Shown here: one piece after another, positions 6,987-12,059 of the stretch
Layout of the letters: every line of letters begins with the position of its first letter
Position numbering within the stretch: the stretch's first letter is position 1
Source of the DNA: Candidatus Margulisiibacteriota bacterium
GTDB taxonomy: Bacteria; Margulisbacteria; Termititenacia; Termititenacales; Termititenacaceae
DNA length: 12,059 nucleotides
Direction of reading: 5' to 3'
Assembly (NCBI GenBank): GCA_031279305.1
Contig: JAITIS010000022.1
Coordinates: 1-12,059 of the forward strand
The notes under the pieces: model-generated
Database searches by the model: none
Seen by the model: only the letters and a program-made list of their open reading frames with translations
Told to the model about the DNA's origin: nothing
Translations under genes and position numbers: made by a program

Positions 6987-8630
6987 TTATGCGCTCTCGA
7001 TTTTGACGCGGTCGGTCAGGTCATTGGCGGACAGGCCGAAATCGTCCTTGATGCCTGATTCTTTCTGCAGACGCTCCATTAACTGGATCAGTTTGCGTTT
7101 TTTATCGCGCAAAAGCGGGGTTGCTTTGACCGCCAGCGCCACGCCGGTCAGTTTCAGCTCGCGTTTGGCCGTCTCGAAAACCGCTTCATTGGCACGGTCG
7201 CGGATCAGCGTGAATTCATACTCCGTCAGCTCCATGCCCAGTTTTTTGGCGTTGCGCATCAGGCCGGTGATTTTCGCTTCGTTTAATTTATAAGCCGGGC
7301 CGGCCAGCCGGTAAAGCGTCGCCCGCTCCATAAACGCCTCGCGCAGCATCTCCATTATTTTCAGGCCGGCGATAAGGCGGGATTCCTCGCGCACTTTGTC
7401 ATTGATATCATTGGAAAAAATCCCCAGCTTGATCAGTTTGTTTTTGGTTTTGATGATTTTCAGCGAAGTGTCCAAAGAAGTGCGCCAGTCATTTTTGACC
7501 GCCGAGCGGATATACAAAGCGCGCAGGCGGTTGATCAGGTATTCCTCGGTCTCCTCGGACGGCGCTTCCAGTGCCGCCTCATTATCCCGATTTTGCTGCA
7601 AACCAGCCTGCACCTCCGCGGACAGCTCTGGCCGCTGAAAAACAAACAAGCCCTGATTATTTTTCTCTTTGAACCAAGCTTTCATATATTCTGTGGTGCT
7701 GAAACCCACCCGCTTGCCCAGCTCCAGCAGGCCCCGCAGTTCTTTGCGCGCCTCTTTAGGATCGGCAGTCTGGCTGACCAGACGCTCGGTCATTTTCTGG
7801 TCGAGAATATCTTTAAGCGCGAGCCGCACCTCTTTGGCCACTTCATCCGCGGCATAATCAATCGCACCCTGCAGGCTAGTTTTATAACCGCCAAAATCCG
7901 CGCCGCCCAGCTCCGGGCTGCCCTCAATAAAAGCCAGCAAGTCATTCAAACCCCGCTCCGCCGTGCCCAGCTCGACAAGCATTTCCATAGAAACGGTTTT
8001 TTTCAAAAAAGCGTCTTTGATCTGGCTCAAAACCTCGCCGCGCAGGGAGTTTTTGATCGAGAGCTTGAGTTCCAGCAGCTGATTGTTGTCCAAGCCCTTG
8101 TCTTTGAGCCTGCGCTCCAGTTTGTCCAGCTCCTCGGCGGCGGCGCCGGAGCGCGAGGAGATGATCTGTCCGTACAGCTGGGTGTAATGCCGCATCAGCT
8201 CTCTGGTCTCGGAGTCCAATTGCAGCTGAAATTTCTCGGCGTGTTCTTTGTCTCCCCGCTTGATCTGCGCCTCTTTAGACAGCGCGCTGATATTTTTGCG
8301 GGTGATCGACACCGTGTCGTCGGCGGATTCTTCAGTTTCGTTGAGATAGGCGCTGGGGTTTAATTCTTTTTTGTCCCGCACCTTAAATTTCGCGCCCTCG
8401 TCGAACATCTTGCCCAAAGCGGATTTGGCAAAAGAAGAAACCATATTGGAGACTATGCTCGTGCCGCGGTCTTGAATATTTTTATCCAAAAGCTGGGTGA
8501 TGGTCTGCTGCTTGGTCGTTTCGGTTTTTTCCACCTGCTGCTGCAAAAACCGCACTTCTTTGACCCGCTGAACTTCCGACGTCTGCTGGCGCTGCTGGTT
8601 TTGAACATTTTGAATTTCATTTATCGCCAT
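6987..8630 (-). CDS. Large helical protein of unknown function, last gene of the orphan operon
   Basis: I do not recognise this 547-aa protein. It is highly charged, predicted almost entirely helical, and has no signal peptide or membrane segment. Residues 1-55 are Gln/Asn-rich and polar, probably flexible or coiled-coil. Residues 56-80 form an amphipathic helix (IVSNMVSSFAKSALGKMF), and 85-110 are an acidic disordered linker. Helical blocks occupy about 115-325 (including LDKLERRLKDKGL, 168-180) and 362-530, split by a second acidic linker at 333-362. Polar N-terminus plus helical body loosely recalls type III secretion gatekeepers (YopN/SepL), but this is shape only; no shared motif is established. 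The ATG at 8630 is preferred, with AAGGTG ending 5 nt upstream. An in-frame GTG at 8636 overlaps the previous stop as GTGA and lies inside that Shine-Dalgarno sequence. The start is 2 nt after the upstream stop, so translation is coupled. Confidence 0.88.
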   Translation of the reverse strand: MAINEIQNVQNQQRQQTSEVQRVKEVRFLQQQVEKTETTKQQTITQLLDKNIQDRGTSIVSNMVSSFAKSALGKMFDEGAKFKVRDKKELNPSAYLNETEESADDTVSITRKNISALSKEAQIKRGDKEHAEKFQLQLDSETRELMRHYTQLYGQIISSRSGAAAEELDKLERRLKDKGLDNNQLLELKLSIKNSLRGEVLSQIKDAFLKKTVSMEMLVELGTAERGLNDLLAFIEGSPELGGADFGGYKTSLQGAIDYAADEVAKEVRLALKDILDQKMTERLVSQTADPKEARKELRGLLELGKRVGFSTTEYMKAWFKEKNNQGLFVFQRPELSAEVQAGLQQNRDNEAALEAPSEETEEYLINRLRALYIRSAVKNDWRTSLDTSLKIIKTKNKLIKLGIFSNDINDKVREESRLIAGLKIMEMLREAFMERATLYRLAGPAYKLNEAKITGLMRNAKKLGMELTEYEFTLIRDRANEAVFETAKRELKLTGVALAVKATPLLRDKKRKLIQLMERLQKESGIKDDFGLSANDLTDRVKIESA

Positions 8631-8632
8631 AA

Positions 8633-8890
8633 TCACACCTTGTTTTCTGTTTTACTTTTCCGCACCAGCGCGATGCCCAGCCGCTTATCTTCCGCATCCT
8701 GCCGTTTTTCCCGCAGCCGCCGCAGATTTAACTCGCTGGCGTTGATCCGCATCTCCGTCCTTTTGACGTAGGCGCGGATTTTTTCGAGCTTGATCTGCAG
8801 CTCGTGCAGATCGATCTGCTCCTCGTCAGCGCCGGGCAGGGGCGCGGAAGGTTTTGTCTGTTCGGCGGTTTGTTCTTTTTTTTTACCCAT
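8633..8890 (-). CDS. Small coiled-coil protein of unknown function (85 aa)
   Basis: This 85-aa protein is unrecognised. After a Lys-rich start and a Pro/Ala linker (GKKKEQTAEQTKPSAPLPG, residues 2-20), residues 25-72 form one continuous charged helix with heptad-like leucine and isoleucine spacing (ELQIKLEKIRAYVKRTEMRI), a likely coiled coil. It resembles a small adaptor, stalk or chaperone-type subunit in build, not in identifiable sequence. Its ATG shares one base with the stop of the 164-aa gene (TGATG), so it is translationally coupled. Its own stop lies 2 nt before the preferred ATG of the 547-aa gene. Codons 3-5 are an uninterrupted run of nine A (8876-8884), a possible slippage site. 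Short length alone would make it doubtful, but tight coupling on both sides supports a real gene. Confidence 0.82.
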   Translation of the reverse strand: MGKKKEQTAEQTKPSAPLPGADEEQIDLHELQIKLEKIRAYVKRTEMRINASELNLRRLREKRQDAEDKRLGIALVRKSKTENKV

Positions 8891-9384
8891 CAGCCCTGCT
8901 CCAGATAATAATCTAATTCATACTGAATATTTTGCTCTTCTTCTTTGAACTTAAAATAAATTTCCCGCGCGGTTTTAATTTTCAATTCCAAGATTTTTTC
9001 TTTGGTGTAATAGTCGTCGATATTCAGGCGTCTGGCCTGCGTGAGTATCTGTTTCTGTATTTCGTCCAGCACGCTGCGCTCGGCCTTGAGCCGGCTGCCG
9101 GAGGAGCCGCCGATGATCTCCAGCAGCTCGCTGTTGTAAATATTTTCCTCCATCAGCGCAACATTTTCAGCGACAGCGTCTTCCAAGGCTTTTTTGCGCA
9201 GTTTTTGCAGCTCCTCGGCCGGCACGCCCAGCAGAGCCAATATATAGGCTGAGGCCGCCATTTTCATGCCGGCGATGCGCGCCAGCATTAGATTGTGCGA
9301 GGTGGATTGAATGACCGCTTTCATATAGCTTTCCATAATGCTTTCCACGCGGTCGCGCAGGTTGATTTTCTCGCCCATAATCAT
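8890..9384 (-). CDS. Helical protein of unknown function (164 aa)
   Basis: This 164-aa protein is unrecognised. It has a helical N-terminal part (8-56) with a fairly hydrophobic stretch, MAASAYILALLGV (42-54), too short and too buried in charged sequence to be a confident membrane anchor. A charged helix follows (56-90), then a Gly/Ser hinge, GGSSGSR (92-98), and a long charged helical C-terminal half (99-162) ending in an aromatic, acidic segment (YELDYYLEQ). The architecture is two helical hairpins joined by a hinge. Two in-frame ATGs are possible, at 9384 and 9378 (ATGATTATGGGC); neither has a strong Shine-Dalgarno sequence, so the start is uncertain by two codons. It begins 30 nt after the stop of the 75-aa gene and overlaps the 85-aa gene by one base, placing it firmly in the operon. 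Confidence 0.85.
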   Translation of the reverse strand: MIMGEKINLRDRVESIMESYMKAVIQSTSHNLMLARIAGMKMAASAYILALLGVPAEELQKLRKKALEDAVAENVALMEENIYNSELLEIIGGSSGSRLKAERSVLDEIQKQILTQARRLNIDDYYTKEKILELKIKTAREIYFKFKEEEQNIQYELDYYLEQG

Positions 9385-9414
9385 TTTTACAACCAGAGGG
9401 ACTTTGACCGCGCC

Positions 9415-9642
9415 TTAGTGAGTTTTGACCGTGGTAAAAAAAGATTTGGCGGAAAGTTTGGCTATGTCCATATAATAATCGTCGGCTCCGGTCCTGTCTT
9501 TGGTTTTGACCCAGAGGCCTTTTTGTTCGCGCTCGGCCTGCAGTTTATCCTGCACGCGTTTGTAATGATCAGAGTTGTCTTTGAGATCCTGTATCCTGTC
9601 CTCCACCGGACGGTTTAACATATTGATCGTGGACACCGACAT
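9415..9642 (-). CDS. Small protein of unknown function (75 aa)
   Basis: This 75-aa protein is unrecognised, and is soluble and charged. Residues 12-42 are a probable amphipathic helix (VEDRIQDLKDNSDHYKRVQD), followed by a Lys/Asp-rich turn, an aromatic patch DDYYMDIAKL (54-63), and a short C-terminal helix with SFFTTV. AAGGAG at 9651-9656 overlaps the TAA stop of the 507-aa gene (TAAGGAG) and is 8 nt from the ATG, good evidence that the start is correct and that translation follows termination of the upstream gene. That Shine-Dalgarno sequence sits in a 14-nt near-palindrome (9643-9656) reaching to the ATG, which may restrict independent initiation. Confidence 0.82.
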   Translation of the reverse strand: MSVSTINMLNRPVEDRIQDLKDNSDHYKRVQDKLQAEREQKGLWVKTKDRTGADDYYMDIAKLSAKSFFTTVKTH

Positions 9643-9654
9643 AAGGGGCGCTCC

Positions 9655-11178
9655 TTACAGCTTGATCGCCGCCGGCTTGCCCCAGACTTTTTTCGACCGC
9701 GGACGCACCCGGCGCGACCGGCCGCTTTTGGTCTTGACGGACTGCACGGCCAAGACTTTTTTGGTGGCCAGCCGCGAAGTCTGATTGACCGAACCAACAC
9801 GCACGCGGGTCACCGGTTTATTAGCCAGCGCGGAATTATTGTTCTTGCTGGATGAATTGACTTTGACCGGCGCGGCGGCGGTGGTTGCTTTCACCGGTTT
9901 GGGCGCCGGCGCTTTGGCCGCGACTTTGGGCGTGGGCTTGTTATTTGTCGAGGCTTTGGTCTGTTTGGCCTGCTGTTCCCGCGGCTTGAATTCCACCGCT
10001 TTGACCGTCTTGACTTCGCCGGTTTTGGCTTTGTTGTTCTCTCTGTTTTGCGCGGCGATTTTCTCCTCCAGTTCTTTTTGCTCCGCCTGTTTTTGTTTGG
10101 CCGCTTTTTCCTGACGGAGTTCTTCTTTTTCCGCCTCTTCTACTTTTTCCTCGTATTCTTCTTTATCTTTTTTGTATTTTTCATAGCGCGCGCGGTAGGC
10201 CACTCTATTGGCGATATTGCCGTGAATGATTTTATTCATCTCGGCCTGCAATTTCTCGATGACCTGCTTGCCCCAGACCGTGGCGGACGGGTCAACATTT
10301 TGTTCGGCGGCCGGCATATTGGCCGGATTGAGCCAGGCATTCCAGATGGCCTGCGCTTCGGTTTTAGCGCTGCCAGCGAGCGAAGAAATATAAGTCGTGA
10401 TTTTTTCCGTTAGCGCGGTCATAAAAGCCAGCGCATTGGTCTTATCCGCCTGATCCACATACTGCGCGTCGCTCCCGCCGTACAGCGGCAGGATATGCGC
10501 GGTGAAAGACTGGCTGGCGTTCAGGAAAAACTGCACAAAGGCCGCCTTGATCGGGTCGGCATCCTCCAGATTGGCTGTATACCAGCTCTCAAAAACCGCC
10601 AATCTCTGCGTATCGGATTGGCCGGCCGCGCCAAAAATACCGGACAGCGTGTCGGCCACTCTGGTGCGGGACTCCAACATCGCCGTCAGAACATAAAAAC
10701 TCTGCTCCGGCGAGAGATCGTCTATGCCCTCCATCATCAGCTCATAATAAGAACGCGATTCATTTTGCAGGGCATTCAGAGCTTTGGTCCAGAGCGCTCC
10801 GCTGATGAGGCTGTTCGTCGCGGCGTTATTGGCGATCAGCTCGCCGTCCAGATGCTGGAAATCCGCGGCGTTGTCCGCCAGAAATTGCAGTCCGTCCACG
10901 CCGTACGCGCCGCCTATAGCCCTGGTATTGGCCAGCACCTGCCCGAAAGTCAGTTCGCCGTCCGCGGTCAATTCGCCGTACTGGGTAAAGTCCGCGTCCT
11001 CGACGGTGGCGTTGTAGCTTTTGCGCTCATAGTCCGGCATAAATTTGAGCATTTCCATTAGATAATTGGCTGTCCGGTCCAGCGCGCTGGACGAAGCAGT
11101 GTAGTCCAGAGTTTTCCGGTCGACCGGCATAGGCTTGCGCGGCTGCGGTATCGATAAATTTCCGTCCATAAACCCCAT
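9655..11178 (-). CDS. 507-aa protein with helical head, coiled coil and very basic tail
   Basis: I do not recognise a family. Residues 1-30 are polar. Residues 30-320 look like an alpha-helical globular domain, Ala/Leu-rich and rather acidic, with several Trp-containing helices (ALWTKALNAL, AIWNAWLNPANM). Residues 325-385 are a highly charged, uninterrupted Lys/Glu/Gln helix, a likely coiled coil. Residues 385-450 are low-complexity Lys/Ala/Pro/Thr/Asn sequence, and 455-507 are strongly basic with Arg/Lys clusters (SGRSRRVRPRSKKVW). There is no signal peptide or membrane helix. The basic tail could bind nucleic acid or an acidic polymer or partner; which one is not shown. Start: ATG at 11178, 4 nt after the stop of the 104-aa gene, with a GGGG ribosome-binding site in the last codons of that gene. 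A second in-frame ATG lies three codons on. Confidence 0.88.
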   Translation of the reverse strand: MGFMDGNLSIPQPRKPMPVDRKTLDYTASSSALDRTANYLMEMLKFMPDYERKSYNATVEDADFTQYGELTADGELTFGQVLANTRAIGGAYGVDGLQFLADNAADFQHLDGELIANNAATNSLISGALWTKALNALQNESRSYYELMMEGIDDLSPEQSFYVLTAMLESRTRVADTLSGIFGAAGQSDTQRLAVFESWYTANLEDADPIKAAFVQFFLNASQSFTAHILPLYGGSDAQYVDQADKTNALAFMTALTEKITTYISSLAGSAKTEAQAIWNAWLNPANMPAAEQNVDPSATVWGKQVIEKLQAEMNKIIHGNIANRVAYRARYEKYKKDKEEYEEKVEEAEKEELRQEKAAKQKQAEQKELEEKIAAQNRENNKAKTGEVKTVKAVEFKPREQQAKQTKASTNNKPTPKVAAKAPAPKPVKATTAAAPVKVNSSSKNNNSALANKPVTRVRVGSVNQTSRLATKKVLAVQSVKTKSGRSRRVRPRSKKVWGKPAAIKL

Positions 11179-11182
11179 AATT

Positions 11183-11497
11183 TTACCCCAGTATCTGCCG
11201 CAGACTGTCCTCAGACCGCTGTATCGCGCTCAACAGGCTGAAATTCTGCGTGTTTTCCGCCTCCAGCTGGGACAGCTTATCGTTGATAATCATTGCGCCC
11301 AGCGTGGAAGTCTTGTCAATCACCCTGCCGTCAATCTCTATTTCTTTTTCCTCGCTGGCGATCTTGGCCATCAGATCTTCCATTTCTCTTTGCACCATAT
11401 GCGCGAAACGTTTGGCGTCGGCCTGCTTCACGGGCATTTTTTCCCGCGGATTGAGTATCAGCTGATAGACCATTGTGCTTTCGCCGGTATTTGCCAT
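11183..11497 (-). CDS. Protein of unknown function (104 aa)
   Basis: This 104-aa protein is unrecognised. A short beta-like segment, MVYQLILNP (9-17), is followed by a long helical region, ADAKRFAHMVQREMEDLMAK (27-46), an acidic turn, EEKEIEIDGRVID (49-61), and a C-terminal helix rich in Gln, Ser and Leu (74-102). There is no signal peptide or membrane segment. The start is well supported: AGGGGAGGA lies directly upstream, an extended Shine-Dalgarno sequence stronger than those of most later genes in the run. It is the first gene after the three-hairpin spacer and is followed after 4 nt by the 507-aa gene. A strong initiation site at this point suggests that translation of the rest of the operon is reset here. 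Its small helical build would suit a chaperone or structural adaptor, but nothing identifies it. Confidence 0.85.
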   Translation of the reverse strand: MANTGESTMVYQLILNPREKMPVKQADAKRFAHMVQREMEDLMAKIASEEKEIEIDGRVIDKTSTLGAMIINDKLSQLEAENTQNFSLLSAIQRSEDSLRQILG

Positions 11498-11522
11498 TTT
11501 TTCCTCCCCTAATTATTATCCC

Positions 11523-11543
11523 AAGCAGGCGCCAGGCCTGCTT
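11523..11543 (-). promoter_or_regulatory. Leader hairpin upstream of the 104-aa gene
   Basis: AAGCAGGC (11523-11530) and GCCTGCTT (11536-11543) form a perfect 8-bp stem with a 5-nt loop. In the operon's own direction no U tract follows it, so it is more likely a leader or processing structure. On the + strand it is followed by TTTTATT and could stop antisense transcription. Confidence 0.6.
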
Positions 11544-11550
11544 TTATTAA

Positions 11551-11593
11551 AAACACTTTTTGAAAACATAACCCCTATTCTCAAAAAGTGTTT
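11551..11593 (-). terminator. Candidate (partial) terminator after the 120-aa gene
   Basis: Positions 11551-11563 and 11581-11593 are exact inverted repeats of 13 bp (AAACACTTTTTGA) with a 17-nt loop. On the minus strand the second arm runs into five T (GTGTTTTT), then AATAAAA. The stem is A/T-rich, so it may stop only part of transcription and lower expression of the six genes downstream. Confidence 0.6.
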
Positions 11594-11624
11594 CATAACC
11601 AATAAACCCCTTGCTGCCGCGACA

Positions 11625-11649
11625 GCTCCTCTCTAAAAAAGAGAGGAGC
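11625..11649 (-). repeat. Perfect 9-bp hairpin just after the 120-aa gene
   Basis: GCTCCTCTC (11625-11633) pairs with GAGAGGAGC (11641-11649) around a 7-nt loop, 21 nt past the stop codon. It is G/C-rich and stable, but no U run follows in the minus direction (the T run is in the loop). It could protect the upstream mRNA's 3' end or mark a processing site. Confidence 0.65.
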
Positions 11650-11670
11650 CAAAATCGCGTTATTTAAGAA

Positions 11671-12033
11671 CTAACCCTGACCGGTCACCGAGTGCACCTG
11701 TTTCTGGGCTTTATTCTCCGCCGCCACGAGCTGGGCCGCGGCCTGCTCGATAGTGGACAGTTCCTGCAAAGCGTCGTCCAGCACCAGAGCGCCGGCGCCT
11801 GTGGCGATATCAACGCCATGCAATGACTTAGCAATACTGCCAACATTCACACTTTGACTAGCATAGCTAGCAGTAGCTGAAATGCTAAGTGTAGTACCAC
11901 CGCTACCTACAGCCGCCGATTTCACCGCTTCCATAATAGCCGCTCTTTGTGCGCCAACATTACCAACCGCTACATAACCATCTTTAGCAATATTGTTAAT
12001 TGCCATTTTATTTGCATTTTCCTCAAGACCCAT
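11671..12033 (-). CDS. Ala/Ser/Gly-rich 120-aa protein of unknown function, codon-usage mosaic
   Basis: This 120-aa protein is unrecognised. Residues 1-40 are mildly helical (VGAQRAAIMEAVKSAAVG, 26-43), 44-65 are Ser/Thr/Gly-rich, and 82-115 form an amphipathic Ala/Gln-rich helix (LDDALQELSTIEQAAAQLVA, 85-104). There is no Sec signal or membrane helix. The composition recalls self-assembling or secreted subunits, but no family is established. The ATG at 12033 is preferred, with AGGGGAGG (12042-12049) about 8 nt upstream; the in-frame GTG at 12042 lies within that Shine-Dalgarno sequence. The gene is separated from the next by 173 nt with three hairpins, which suggests separate or excess expression. 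Codons 1-71 are mostly A/T-ending (about 27% GC3) and 72-120 mostly G/C-ending (about 73%), with a sharp change near 11820. Whether it is the first gene of the operon is unknown, because the window ends 26 nt upstream. Confidence 0.85.
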   Translation of the reverse strand: MGLEENANKMAINNIAKDGYVAVGNVGAQRAAIMEAVKSAAVGSGGTTLSISATASYASQSVNVGSIAKSLHGVDIATGAGALVLDDALQELSTIEQAAAQLVAAENKAQKQVHSVTGQG

Positions 12034-12059
12034 AAAAATCACCTCCCCTTTCTTAATTC

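Noticed and set aside
7593..8363. A 256-aa open frame on the + strand opposite the 547-aa gene
   Set aside because: It lies wholly antisense to a longer, coupled gene with a good ribosome-binding site. Its Leu/Gln/Phe-rich composition is what the complement of a Glu/Lys/Ala-rich helical gene gives.
6987..8630. Assignment of the 547-aa protein as a YopN/SepL-type type III gatekeeper
   Set aside because: Only general features fit (polar N-terminus, helical body). No diagnostic motif was found and no type III export gene lies in the window, so it is mentioned only as an analogy.
11671..12033. Possible RebB-like (R-body/killing trait) protein
   Set aside because: Size and Ala-rich composition are similar, but I could not find the conserved N-terminal pattern of that family, and no other reb-like gene is adjacent.
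1..12059. CRISPR array, insertion sequence, phage attachment site or rRNA
   Set aside because: No regularly spaced direct repeats, transposase or integrase motifs, target duplications or rRNA segments were seen on either strand.

Overview
This window comes from a bacterial chromosome of moderately high G+C. It uses ordinary Shine-Dalgarno starts and is tightly packed. No rRNA, transposase, integrase, CRISPR array or phage gene is visible. The housekeeping proteins (isocitrate dehydrogenase, EF-Tu, HisC, GcvT) are clearly bacterial. The orphan operon matches nothing I can name, which suggests a poorly sampled or uncultured lineage (a candidate phylum is possible), but I cannot assign a phylum from sequence alone.

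Positions 1-3269 (+ strand) hold the 3' two thirds of an NADP-type isocitrate dehydrogenase gene. It is followed by a large six-hairpin (alpha/alpha)6-barrel glycosidase of the glycogen-debranching/GH15/GH63-like kind. A convergent gene pair meets here with only 6 bases between the two stop codons.

Positions 3276-6826 (- strand, transcribed right to left) hold tRNA-Thr(GGU), tuf (EF-Tu), a strong terminator hairpin, hisC and a gcvT-like gene. tRNA-Thr next to tuf is a widespread bacterial arrangement, and a good promoter sits just upstream of the tRNA. hisC and gcvT overlap by 4 bases (GTGA). The gcvT product is unusual: it appears to lack about 35 internal residues and carries a His/Cys-rich tail.

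Positions 6987-12033 (- strand) hold a compact run of seven genes of unknown function. In transcription order they are: a 120-aa Ala/Ser/Gly-rich protein, a 173-nt spacer with three hairpins, then proteins of 104, 507, 75, 164, 85 and 547 aa. The last six are separated by 30 nt or less, or overlap. None has an obvious signal peptide or transmembrane helix, and most look helical or coiled-coil. The small first gene followed by stable RNA structures resembles operons in which one abundant structural subunit is made in excess over assembly proteins. The 120-aa gene is also a sharp codon-usage mosaic: GC3 is about 27% in its first 71 codons and about 73% in its last 49. This operon is the best candidate in the window for an undescribed system, but its function cannot be read from the sequence.
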